From positions 310,001 to 374,000 of the forward strand of contig JAJKFJ010022319.1 of NCBI GenBank assembly GCA_027382625.1: a DNA stretch of 64,000 bases. The letters run 5' to 3'. This document shows, one piece after another, positions 21,895 through 34,435 of this stretch (the first letter of the stretch is position 1; every line of letters starts with the position of its first letter). Both the position numbers and the translations under genes were made by a program. Below the pieces are notes generated by a model. The model had not been told where the DNA came from. It searched no databases and saw only the letters and a list, made by a program, of their open reading frames with translations. Source of the stretch: Tetmemena sp. SeJ-2015. Lineage: Eukaryota > Ciliophora > Spirotrichea > Sporadotrichida > Oxytrichidae.

Positions 21895-24791
21895 TCAAAT
21901 AAAGAAGCGTTTAAAATGATGCCTTTATAAATTAATTTTTGCTATTACTCCTATTAGATTGATTGAAATTGATGCCTCCGTCTACTAAGCCTTCATTGAG
22001 CTTCTATGAAGTAACTATGGGGTTGAAGAGACCAATCGCATTCGTGGTGCTGCCGACACTGCTGATGGCCGATGCGTATTCTTAAACCTGGGTAGCTTAA
22101 TTGGATTAACTTGCCTGCCAGAAGCTGAAGATACTGTATGCTAATGATGAGCTGCACCTTCACTCTTATCTTGCTAGAAATATTAAAAACTTCTTTAAGA
22201 TGCATTTTTAATCTTATTAACCTTTTTCTTAAAGAAACTTTTAATTTATAAGAACTCGTTGTTGACTTGCTTTTTTAGATAATCAGACTACTGACTAGCT
22301 TAAATACTGTTGGAAGTCACTTAGCCTCCAAGGTTGTCCACCCCTTTTCTACTAAGTATCTAAAAATCTTCATGCATTTAATTGTTGAACTAGGAGCTTT
22401 GGAACGACTGCTATCCTATAAATGGTCCAAACGATTAGGTGTTTAGATATGGTTGACTATCCACACTAGTTATAGTTTACAGCTGTGAACATCTTAAAAA
22501 AGGATACATTCATTTCATTTCTAGCTTCGATTAATAATTTTTGAAGCTTGAGATGTTTTAGGATTTTATGAATTAGAAAGTCTAGACATGAAGTCGTACT
22601 TAGGCTATCCACTATACTTCTCAAAGAAATTAAACTGAATCTTGTTCTTCTCCCCAAATTCTTCAAGCACCAAGAAAATGTTTTTTATGTTCACAAGAGT
22701 TCCCTCCACAAAGTATTGCTATAAAAATATTGTATGAAATGGGACAAGAATAAAAATAGCTTACATCAATCATCTTGAAGTTATTCATTATTTTGATCAA
22801 GAACTCACAAATGGCTTTTCTTCTTTCTTTAAGAATCTCCAAAACTTCCTAATCACCATCAGCTTCCAACTCTTAAATGGGAAAGTCAATTAACTTAGGC
22901 TGAATCAAGAGCCTTTGCTATTACTAGTTCTAGTTTAATCCAACAGAGCCTTTGAAAGATTTTCTCTAACTACCTGCAGAGTTAAGTTGCTGTTCTTAAA
23001 TCTCCTCAATGTTATCCTGTACCTCTCTAAATTTATAGATAAGGTTGTTGATATTCAGGCATTCCAATATCTATAGCATCTTATCTTAGTTCAAAGAAAG
23101 ATTGTAAATTAGAAGAAATGAAAGTTCATTTTATCAGCTGTACTTCCTTATGAAGAAAATACTAGACTTTAACTCTGAGATGCGCTCATTCCTCCACGAG
23201 TATTTTACAGATTTCTACCTGCTACATGCTATTAGGAAATACTATCTCCTCCTGCTTTAAGTCCTTAAGTCATAACAGTTTCTGGCTTTTGATTGCTAGT
23301 CTACTACTCAGTATTTTCAAGTTCTGACTTCTATTAGCCCTATCCTCCAGCACTATTTAAATTAACTGAGGCTCTTATTCCGAAATTAAGTTCCCCCACG
23401 GGATTAGCACTATCAAATCCACTTATAGAATTAGGACTCTAAAGTTAATTGAGCTCTGATGGAGCTGAGCCTGCCTCTAATTACTCTGGTGTCTAATTTT
23501 CAACATTTATTGCTTCAGTTGCTGCCCTCAGCAAATTGATTTAATTCCCAAAAGTGGCGGGTTGAGCCGAATTAACATCCATCGCTCCATCCTCATCCTC
23601 AGTTTACAAACTATTGATCAGATCTTAGCGCAGAAACACAACAAGTCCCATTTGTATGTGAGGAGGTAAGTTATAGATCAAGTTGTGACATTCTTGAGTG
23701 AGATTGGCTTGCGAATTGGAGTTTATTTAGACATCTTTGATTATGAGTTCCAACATCTGTGCTAAAACATCTTAAGATATTAGGCCCTCGAGATATGAGT
23801 GCAAGAATACCACTAAAAGTAGCTTATTTGAGTGACTTAGGCTCAGCCAGCGCTGTAGAAATATTTGGTAGAAGGAATATCTGTAAGGCTACCGTACTTA
23901 GGCATTCTTTTGAGCTGTGTTTCCAGTGATCGTCTTTTCTCTATTTTCAAATTAGTCACTTCATAAATGATAAGTTAACTTACGAATTGATATTTTCAAG
24001 CTCATAGCAATAGTCAGTGTGCGAAATGAGATAGTAAAACTTCTTTTCTTCAAAGTCATAGAAGTCTGAGCTGTCAAACGGGACTTCATGCTAGCAAAGG
24101 TAGTAAGTATTTAGCTACTCATCAGAACCGAAGTGGTCTAAGAATTCTAATACTTTCTCGTTCGGAGGCAACGAAGATGAGGTTTGCTAATCGGATGAGC
24201 TAAATAAGTTTGGCAGATCAGCAACTATTCCTTGGCTTTAAATTAATTGGTACTCTTTGATGGCCTCTCTTCTCTCGTTTATGGTTATGTACTTATCATT
24301 TAAAACCCAGGTCTCTGAATATTTTATTAGCATAGAAGAGCTTACTTGGGATAGAGCCGATAACATGCTTGCGACTGATAGGTCCCACCAAATTAAGTTA
24401 GACGATGAAAACATTCTTAAGCTGTCTCAACGAATTCACATTCGTGTTGTTTATGGTAAGTGAAAGTGATCCCAACACCTTGAAATTTGACAAAGCCGAA
24501 AAATTTGTGATCTATATAAAACGTTAAGAGATTGAACGAAGCACAAGATTTATGACAAAACAACATCAATCTTACCTAGTTCTATTGAAGATCAACAACC
24601 CATAAATTGCTAAGCTGCGCTAGTGGCCTCACTCCAGTTATTTGATTATACTTAAGACTTAGCATTTATATTTAATCGCATTCTTGAGCAAGAATATCAA
24701 ACTCTCTTAAGCTTTGATTGTCAAGATTCAAAGATAGAGTTGTTTTGTAGTTAGGCTCTATGTGCCTTAATTTATCGAGAGTAAGTTTCAT
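21895..24791 (-). CDS. Leucine-rich repeat protein with large C-terminal extension
   Basis: ATG at 24789-24791 (minus), TGA at 21895-21897. The N-terminus carries LRRs (LSLNLDNQSLREFDILAQEC; MLSLKYNQITGVRPLAQLSN; LRQLKNVFIVQLNLVGP) and an LRR cap (KTWVLNDKYITINERREAI). GT-AG introns lie near 24474-24578 and 24318-24348. The rest (about 700 residues) has hydrophobic helices (RWLSLSHSNKLLLVVFLHSY), a Q/S-rich linker and a helical block (EVLEILKERRKAICEFLIKI). More introns occur near 23932-23975 and 22722-22767, and an IES at 23089. It resembles large LRR proteins of cilia or tubulin-modifying complexes, but no ortholog is named. Long apparent ORFs on the plus strand here are antisense. Confidence 0.7.
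23089..23123. other. IES, pointer GTTCA
   Basis: 35-bp insert with repeats at 23089 and 23124. Minus-strand removal joins TADKMN to QDKMLQILECLNINN. Confidence 0.85.
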
Positions 24792-24888
24792 CTTTATTTC
24801 TAATTATGATTTTCTTACGTTTTATTTCATGCATGCTATAAATGTAGAATATAGTTTAATTTTGGGAAATTAAATTCCTAAATGAATT

Positions 24889-27800
24889 TCACCATTAAAT
24901 CTTTTATTACTCTTACTGATCCTTGAACTACTTTTGGACAATCTCAAGAGTATCTTTAAAAATGGTTTTTGTAGTCCATTTAGTGGATTCTTCATCGACT
25001 GGACGCCTTGCCCAAAAGTATCCTCTATCTTACTCCTTCGAGGCTATGCTTTCTATCCATACTCGAAAAGCAGCTTCTTCTTCCTTATTTAATTAGACTT
25101 CCACTATCTTTTACATTAGTAGAGTTTATAGATGTTGTGTTCAAAGAAATATCTTGAGTTATACCGAAATTTAAACTACTGTCAATGGATTTTCTTTTCA
25201 AATTCTATCTGAACCCATTTTCTAATTGGGGTATTTCAAAAGCTCCCGAATTTGTATTACTTTTCTATCTTAATTTAGTAAGTTGATCATATATAAGGTT
25301 TAGTTAGATTCTATCCAGGAATTCTTTAGCTTCGAGCCATAATAAGTAGATGATACTTTGTGCCTTGATAGGTGTTACTACTCTGGGACACTCAGCTTCA
25401 CCATTTTATTGATTTTGCCAAAGATTTCCTATCTTAGATAAATATATAATTTGACCCAAATATATATTAATCTTATAAAGTCTCTATGTAATTTATTCTA
25501 CTTTTCTCCTTAGATTATCTATTTCTCTTCTTCTGGTCTATTCAGAGTTTTAATTATGGTTTTTGGAGAGCTCTCTTTCTTATCTTGTGACAACTTATCA
25601 TGAACATTACTCTACGATAAAATAATAACTAGGCAAACTTAAACGCTGTTGAGAATAAAGATTTCCCACCTTATAGTGAAGTCAATGCCAATTTCTAATC
25701 TATATTAAGTAGAGAAGACTAGTTCAGGTAAATTTAGAATATATAATGAAAATGTATAGTGTCTAAATAATTTAAATGAACTAAAATTAAATACCACATA
25801 ATGGTTTATTTATTGAATTTCTTAAAACCAAGAGCGTGTGCTTATTTTTTATCCAGCTAACTTAATTTATCTGAATTGGATCTAGGTTTAAACTATCTTA
25901 TCTAATCTCTATCCTCAATTTTTAATTCACTCAAATTATTATCGCTTTCTTTGATGGCTCCTTTGTAAGGATTCATAAATTTAAGACAGATAAATTAAGC
26001 TATATTCATTTGAGAGAGTTAGTTTTACTCAGTAAATATCCTTGTTTATGTAAAATTTAATGGACTAAATCTTCCAAATTTATTGATAAGTTTCTGCTGA
26101 CTCTTCAATAGTTTTTCATTAGGAGTAATAATAGAAAGAGGTGTCTTTGAGATTTCTTATTTAATTAGAGCAGAATTTTAATTTCCATTATGCATTTTTA
26201 CTGGGTCTGAATTAGTCGCTAAAGCCTCAAGATATTCTCCATAATGTTTTAATGCTCCTTTGGTAGATAGCTAATTTCTATGTATAATTGAAGCTTTCTA
26301 TTCAAGATTTTTATTTTAAATTTGACTATTTGGAAATATTTAGTCTTGCTTTTGAGAAAAATAAGAATAATTATCAAAACTTTTTTTATTTTGAGTTTCT
26401 TAGATTCTTTTATTTTACATACTGTTTTACTGCTCTTTTCTTTATAATCTTATACTGTTAGTGTTCACTAAAATAGGGATCTTAATCAATCCAGACTAAC
26501 TATTTTTAATTATCAATCATACATTTAATATATAATATTGGTAATTAATGAAAAAATAAGGAGCTTGTATCTAAGGAAAGGAATAATATCTCTTGATATT
26601 TAAAAAAGTTTATATTTTGAGGTCTTGTATCAATGCTACTTTCTTCTTAATCATCATCTTCTGCCCTAATCGTTTCTTAATTGTGATCTAAAGTACTATA
26701 TTAATTTAAAGGCAGAAATTTAAAACTATGGATGATGTTCTATTGACTCTGATCGTATACTAAATCAGATGAGGTGTCTATATTACCAATTGAGTCTCTT
26801 TAGGCTCCTATTCCTAAATTATGCATGCTTATCATTCCATTTTCACTTTACTCATCCTCATCTGAATCTTTGGGGATTTGAAGTCTTATTGAATAATTGC
26901 TTCCTTCCAATGATTACCTCGTCATTTCTCTAATCTGCGGTAGTCCATAATTTTAATAAATAATTTTTGGATTGTCTCTCTTTTTGCTAAAATAATATAC
27001 ACATATATGCTTTTTATGTTGCTCCTGTTGTAACTTTTTTACAATTCAACTCTCTATCGGTTTTATATTTATCATTTTCATATCCATAGATCTCCTTTTT
27101 TGGTTGAAAATGGAGACTACTTCTTATTATGGCAATGAAATTTTATTTTTAGGAGTGCGGAAATTTATAGATCAGTTGTGTTTTGCTTTATTTGGTGATT
27201 CATATTCGAGAAAAGAAAGATCCTTAGATGCGATTTGAAGTTCTGCAGGGTATTTTACTTTAATTGGCTTCATTAATAGTTTTTTACTGTAAAATTATTA
27301 TATTCTGAAACACGATAATTATAAGACTAATTTGTATTTATTCATGAAAATCTGTATTCAATTAAACAGTTTATTCTATAAGGAGAATTCTTAGATTGCA
27401 ATAAATCAATAAAGAAATAGCAGGATTCAAATTAATTGTTTTGAGAAACAAATTTCAAGAAATCATTCATACTTATTCCGGTTTAGAAGAAGGGAATGCA
27501 AAACTACTTTGTAAATCTTTCCAGATAACTATTTCAATTTTATAGATTATGATTTTGAATGTTATAGAGAGTGTCGTTAAACAGAGTTTTAGTCGTCCAT
27601 CTCATTGCATCTACCTCGCTCATTTTTTTATCAGCCCCCCAAAGAAGGCTTTAGTTTTCTTGACTGTTTCCCTGAATTGAGGTAATTGATCTATTTGCCT
27701 CTTATCGGTTCAAGACTAGACTTCTTAAGTGTTTATTTCTTTTTGAATGGGAAAGCCAGAGTTGAGTTACTTGGAATTCTAATGACTTATTTCGGTAGAT

Positions 27801-29731
27801 ATCTATATTAAAAATAGCACATATATATCTAACTCTAGTCAGATCTTCTTCTATATTTAAAAATGGAGCTCTTGTCATAGTCACTATCAGGTAAATTAGA
27901 TTCGGGCTTCAGCTCTCTTTTCAATTTTAGAAAGTCTAGCTGCTTAAAAATCCAGCTTTGGTTTCCCTCAATCCAAGAATCTTTAAGTTCAGCCTTGGGG
28001 AAGATTCTACTATTTTATTTTCCAGGCCTCATATTCATCAAGTCAAACTTATTCTTCAAGTCAGTGTCAATAAAGTACATTAAAGGATAAATTTATTCAA
28101 CTAAGTTTGGTAATAAAATTCTCGCACCATTTATTCTGTGGTCTGAAGAAATCTCATCATAAATTATGGAATCATTGAATTGGTATGTATCTGATCCTAA
28201 ATTTGCCTCTTAAGTTCCGTTTTTCATAAACTGGAGCTGTTTAAATAGCAAAAATATTTTGAATGGTTTTAAAGCTGAGTGAGATAGAAATCATTAAGTC
28301 TTATTTAGTCAAAAGCCTAGAGGCATAATCCCTTATACTAGCTATGATTCTAAAGAGCTGTGTCTCTCAAGTAAAATTAAATTATGCAAATTTAAGCAGT
28401 ATAATATAAAATATTATTTACTTTCCATCTTTTCTTATGCTGAGAAAGTTCTTCTGCTTTAAATCAAGTTATTTTATTTTGTCCATAGCTTTAAATGGAG
28501 TGTAACTTTTATTATCAATGTAGTTCGGACTTATCCTTTTCACACACTTAGGATTCTAAATCTATCTTTTCATTGGAGTTCCCTCAATTTCCTGAATAAA
28601 CATAAGAATTTATAGAAAATAGTAATATAAAAATTATGAATCAAATGCCATTGTAACTCTTGATATCTCCAAATATTTTAATAAGAAAATAAATTATGAT
28701 CTCTCTAAGCTTTTAAATATTTTCTTAATGCTTAAGAGTTGAACTATACAACTTCTGATTGAGTATTTCCTAAATATTAGTAGTATCGAAGTACTACTTC
28801 TCCTAATTTCTATCGAGTCTTTCTTGATGATAATATTTGTTTTGGTTTCTAAGGTCCAAGTACTTCTCCACGAAAGGCCTCTTCTATTTCATTTGAAAGA
28901 GAGGGTGACTATGATGAAGGGCCCAAGCGAATCTACTCCTTGTAACTATAGAACTTATTTGATCTCTGCTCTGGTGATACTCTCGCTGATGGATACTTTT
29001 TTTTGCCTAGGATAACTCTAGGATTTTTCAGTTTAATAGAGTCTGAAAAGCCATTCTCTTGCATATCGTTATTTTCAGAGATCAAATAAAAGTCTTTAGA
29101 TTGAAAATTAGGGATGTCTATGTTTTGATTCTCTAACTTTTCATTTTTTCTATTTTTCTTAAATCTATCTTTGTATATTTAACTTAGCTTTGTTCTTGAT
29201 GCCGAAATGGAGTAGGGTTCATTTGCTCCATTGATGCTTGCAGATCCACAAATAAAAAATGAATTCATGATCGTCTTCATTATCAATCACTATCTCTGAT
29301 TCATTTTCTGAATCTGTGATAAATTATTACTTTTCCATGATTCTTTAATCTCCATTTTATTTATATTTGGTATGGAAAATCCTTCCTATTCTTGGCAAAC
29401 TAGCATTCTCTAAATTTTGATAATCAGAGTCTTGACACTTCTCTTTTATTTGAAGGTCAGCATTTGACTTGTCAACTCTTGGTTATTGGTGTTAGAACTG
29501 AGTGACTGTTGTATTCCTCATTAGAATTAAATTAATGATTAGATCTAGGGACTTATTTTTCTTATTTGAGTTGAGTTTTTTGGCTCTATTCTGTGGAGAT
29601 TTGATGGCCAATATTAAGTCACTCTTTTTGAGTTTGAATCTCTACTTTTGGTTTTCACTTTGGTCTTATAGTGAAAAGTTTTCTGTGTTTTTAACAGTCA
29701 AGTCAGGCACTCGCTTCTTTGCTTATTTCAT
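24889..29731 (-). CDS. Large hypothetical protein (~1,500 residues)
   Basis: ATG at 29729-29731 (minus), TGA at 24889-24891. This AT-rich stretch looks empty under the standard code but is coding on the minus strand with TAR as Gln. Sampled segments: MKQAKKRVPDLTVKNTENFS (start), SASINGANEPYSISASRTKL, KAMDKIKQLDLKQKNFLSIR, INGARILLPNLVEQIYPLMY, KAELKDSWIEGNQSWIFKQL, IREMTRQSLEGSNYSIRLQI and FRVWIESIASKEQDRGYFWA near the end. An intron lies near 28381-28437 and an IES at 28235. Several other breaks (near 29265 and 25150) are unresolved. No domain is recognised. It is one of the longest genes in the window. Confidence 0.65.
28235..28272. other. IES, pointer AGCTG
   Basis: 38-bp insert between AGCTG at 28235 and 28273. 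Minus-strand removal joins NDFYLTQL to QFMKNGTQEANLGS. Confidence 0.82.
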
Positions 29732-30005
29732 GTTAAAGTAGTGGGGTGAAAGGGTTTGATAGGTTAAAACTACGAAGAATCTAGAGGATATTAAAATTAA
29801 TAAACTATTATTATTATACGAGCTATTAAGAGCAGTAACTGTGTGAAAGTTTGATGCATTGATGGCCTGCACCTATAAGCTATATCAAACAAGAGAATAA
29901 ATTTATTTCAAAATATTTCAAACCCATTTATCATCATCAACTTAGAGCTGGCAAATAATTTGAATCCATAAGTAGTAAGAAAGTTGAAATATATTAAATT
30001 AAGAA

Positions 30006-31571
30006 ATGAGATCCTAGTTCAGAGCTTCTAACTACTCTCAAGAGAGGGACTATAATGACTATTCTTAGTAGTAATCTTAGAACAGTTTCTTCACTCAAAG
30101 TAAATCCAGATATGATCAGTTTTCTGAATCTGACAATTATGAGAATATATACTTTTATTAAAATGTTTATGGCGTTGAGTAAAATTCAGACTCTGAGAGT
30201 TAAATATCAAGCAGATAATAGCCTGATGCAATTATGCAGGATGACTATTCTAATTGGGACTCACAATATTTTTAACTTAAAAAATAAATTACAAATTACT
30301 GCTGTAAAAAAATAAATTGGATAGCATAATAATCTCATACTGATAACTAGCACTCTAATTAGAACTATGGTGAGTTCTATAGTCAAAACCATCATCGATA
30401 AGGTTAAAGAGAGAATGAGAATAACTTTGAGTTTGCTTCAAAACTTCAAAGGAATGATGAAATAATTGAACTTATGAGAAAAGAGCAATCCTGTAAATCC
30501 TAGACTCAACTTATGGACGAACTAACTTAGAGGATCTATAATAAAAAGACTAACTTTATACTTTCATTACTTTAATTTAAAAAGGGTACTTTCTTGAACA
30601 TCTTGAGAGTCTTCGTCAAAGAATTAAAATCTTAGTCTTAAATCAGCTAGAGACTAATCAAAAGCAAGAAATTTCATTATACAGCAACTAAAGTCAAGTC
30701 AAAAATCAAGTCATAGGAGTCTAGATATTTGATAGTTTAATAAATTTACATATAAATTATTTTTAATTATTTGAGGAAAGATAAAGCCAAAAAGGCGAGA
30801 ACAGGATTGAAAGAAGAATCTAAGATCATTGATAACGATTCCTTCAATCCTTCTTTCTAGCCCTATAACTAATTAAAGCAGCAGACTCAAAGTCAATTTG
30901 ATTCAATTGATGATAAGTTTTCTTAATCGCAGTAATTTGAGCAAGAGAATTACAATCTTCTCAATATGAAGCTTAGAAATTTTAGCAGCACTTAGATTGA
31001 TGAGTAATATGATAGCTATGAGGAGCAAGATCTAATGATCAGAAGGATGGAAAGCTTATAAATCCATGCAGATTAATTAATTAAATTATTAAATGACAAT
31101 TTTATGATTACATCTAATTTTATCTATTTCTTTAAATCATTTATTCTTATTTATTATTTAAATAACCCATTTTATTATAAGTTCAAAATAATATTTTGAT
31201 TGCAAAGAATTTCTCTTTTAATTAAAGACCATAGAATTCTCAAAGCTCAAATGCTAAAAATTAATTATTTATCAGTTTACCCTTTTACCAGATTAATGTA
31301 TTAATTTAAATTTTAATAAGCAGTCAAGAACTCTAAACATATTCTTTATGATCCATTTGTCGGATAGCAACAACAACAACATTTTTCCTATTCCTCAGAT
31401 ACTCATATCTCTAATAGCGGCTTTTTCTCAACTGAGTCGTAAAATTCATCTGATTTTGAATCATGCAATAAGTTAAGATTGAAAAATTTGAAAAAATTAC
31501 TGGAGCCTGAAATTTAATTATTTTAATCATAAATGATTTAGAATGGATGCTTTGTTTACATCAATAAATGA
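30006..31571 (+). CDS. Q/N/S/Y-rich hypothetical protein
   Basis: ATG 30006. The first 398 codons are open to a TGA at 31197-31199. The adjoining sequence (KDHRILKAQMLK, then DPFVGQQQQQHFSYSSDTH and NKLRLKNLKKLLEPE) is clearly coding in the next frame, so an IES probably removes that TGA. The last open frame stops at TGA 31569-31571. Motifs are limited to Q/Y-rich low complexity and short helices (IDEQYDSYEEQDLMIRRMES). The function is unknown. Confidence 0.55.
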
Positions 31572-32185
31572 TGATTTAATTTTTTTAATTATTTGGATGC
31601 TTTTTTATTTTTAAAAGAATAATTTTATTATAAATTGCAAAAACCAAGCATGAAGGCAAGCTTTTCTTTTTTATTGCAAAAAGAATTTCAGAAATTTGGT
31701 TAATTCACTCCCTTATATCTACTTATAAAGACATATTTTTTATTATAGTTTGATGATTAAGTTTTGTAGTAAATAGTAGCTCAGAATTAATCTTATTTAA
31801 TATATGTAGAGTTCTAATAAATTAAATACTTAGAAAAGATATATACTCTTGTTTTAATTTCCATAATTTATAAATTTTATATGAAATATTAATTGAATTG
31901 GCATATTTTTTAATGAAATATAGCTAAGAGAAAGACTCCTAAGTCACTTGTTGATTAACGAAGAAAATGTTTAAACGTTTATCTATGATTAGATACAGGA
32001 CGAATTGCAGTATATTTGCACATAAATACCGTGCCGACTTTTATTGGAGGATGCAATTATATTATTTTTATGCTACTGATTTCCAAAAACAGATAAACTA
32101 CCTGTGTCGAGCTATTTAGTACTCCTTTCCTTAAGTCATTTTATGTTATTTAATCTTATAGTTATATTTATAAGAGATGAAATAA
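31572..32185. other. AT-rich intergenic spacer
   Basis: About 600 bases with frequent stops in all frames and no recognisable repeat, RNA gene or inverted repeat. It probably holds the 3' and 5' flanks of the neighbouring genes. Confidence 0.5.
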
Positions 32186-34298
32186 ATGGCTGAGATGGGT
32201 ATTAGCTAAGTGGATTCCAAAGAAAGAATATAAAAGAGAAGGCAAAAAGCGCTTTAATATTTTTTGCTTGAAAATGTTCAGTTCCTCATCAGGATTCTAT
32301 TGTCAAAATATAATTAAAAAGCTTTACAGAATTAAATTCATTCTAATAGATTTTATACATCTTTATTCCTACAAGACATCTTACAAGAGGATTTAATATA
32401 TAATCATATTTCATTTTTAGAGTAATTGCTCATTGAATATATATGACGTCTTTTAATTGATAAATCTGTTAATTTAAATGTGGGACTCAACAGATCTTTC
32501 TATTGAATAAATAGTAAAAGCAACTATACTCTTATACGAGTAACTACTTTTAAACAATCGAGAATGTGAAGGCTAAAATCCAAGACAAAGAAGCAGACTA
32601 AGTAGACAAAAATCTAAGTTTCACAAGTTAAAAAAAAGATTATGTAGTAAATTGAATAATAATTGAACACTTTTGACAAGCTTTTTCAAGAAATTATCAT
32701 CTTCTTCGCTGGTAAAAAAAAATTAAGTTAGGATTGTTGATACTACCACAACATAAAGTAGCTGAAAGCTAAATTGAAACAGAAGAAGAAGACACAAAGT
32801 GCTTTTAAAAGGTAGTGTAGTAGAAGTCAATCATATTCCTTCCCCTCCATTAAAAAATAAATGTCTTTATATTCAAACTGAATATATATACTAATCTCTT
32901 TTTAAAGATAATTGATTATTAAAGTTCTTTAATGTATTAAATTCTTTAGTATTATCAATAGAAGAATTGTTTTGTCTAACTTAAAATATCTAGAATTGTA
33001 AAATCTGATTTTTTATAACTTCTGATGCTAGAGATTTCAAGAAAAAAGTTAGGAAACTCATCATAAAATTGAGTAAAAAAATATTCAAAAGTGTTTATTA
33101 AAATTCCATTTTAACAAAATAATAAAAATAATTAATTTGGAAATAAAATAATAGTTGAAATACTGCTGATTAAAGTATAATTTAGAATTTGAGAGTTGTT
33201 TATCTATAACGGAAAAAGAGAAACAGTTTAATACTTTCCTAGATAGAGCATATCAGGCAAGGCAATTAAATAGAAAGGAAGCCGAGGGCAAAAGCCATGC
33301 TATCAGACAGAAAATCCAGTAAAGGCAAGAGCTTAAATATGACCCACTAAAAAAACAGATGCTCATCACTCATTTTCTCAGTACAAAGTAGTAACTGTAA
33401 CTAGGAGAAAAGTAAAATTCTAATAACTCAGACAGCACTTTGACAGAAACCCCACAACCCTTACAAAACTAAAATTTCGATCATGAGATGTCCGAGTCTT
33501 AATAGATTAACTAAGACAGCTCCTCATTCTTACACCTAGGACTGTAGTAATTCTGTCTAGAGTTCAAAGTAATGGAACTATTCGCAAGGATAATGCTAGA
33601 ATGGGGAATATGACTGCTCGATCATCGAAGAAAGGGAAGAATTCACACATCATATCTAAAATTAAGGCTCATCTCAAGTATTCCATTCCTAATACTAAAA
33701 TACTAAGGCTAATCTCAAACGGCAAGTATAGAGAAAAGCAATCAAGAGAATTCTTAGGTTCAATATTCTTTTCAAGATAAGTTCAGATAGCTTGTATTAT
33801 ATTTTTAATGTCTAGTTTGCGAAACCTATGGCAATTGCTCTACTTCTTACTTATGGGATTCACAAGATATCTTAATCTTAGATCATGAATTTCTTTCCGG
33901 GCTCCCAGGCTATGGTTACCAATGAAACCTTTTCAACGAGTCAATATCACAGTCAAGACTTGCCTTTAGATTAAGAAATTGAGTCTAAAATGAAAGTGAT
34001 CTTGACTTCGATGAAAATAAATCCTTAGAAGATGTTTCATCTAATCTTTGAATAGTATCAGTAGAGATGCGAAAGCTATAAGTAATAACTTTAAAGCTCA
34101 TGCAAAACCCTAAAGCAGCGATTATTGTCATCTGAATACCTAATCTAATATTTAGGAAGGCAATTTTTATCCCTCTAAAAGCATGATAGCATATTTTGGT
34201 ACATTGATGATGCTTAAAGGAGAGTGTTTTTCAAATAAAATCAAAGAACTTTTCGCTAAGTATTTGAATTGTAGGAAATAGAATGTTAGCAATCTTGA
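32186..34298 (+). CDS. Hypothetical protein, helical, K/Q-rich
   Basis: ATG 32186 (MAEMGISQVDSKERIQKRRQ), last frame to TGA 34296-34298. Segments include LSIEQIVKATILLYEQLLLN, NTFLDRAYQARQLNRKEAEG and QFAKPMAIALLLTYGIHKIS, with a C-terminal helical block (IESKMKVILTSMKINPQKMF). Frame changes near 32450, 32660, 32830-33190 and 33780-33830 mark unresolved introns or IESs. Several stretches look structured rather than disordered. I cannot assign a family; a domain search on the region encoded at 33800-34060 would be most informative. Confidence 0.55.
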
Positions 34299-34435
34299 TA
34301 GAGAAAGGCCAGATAAAATTTGAGATTCAATTGTAGAGATAAAAAGTGGACTTATAATTTCATAATTTTGGTAAATTTTATTTCAAGAGAAAATTTGAGT
34401 GACTATGAGTTAATTTTTGATAATTTTAATAAAAA

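Noticed and set aside
24257..24820. Long open stretches on the plus strand
   Set aside because: The minus strand encodes clear leucine-rich repeats and an LRR cap in the same region; the plus-strand frames are antisense shadows.
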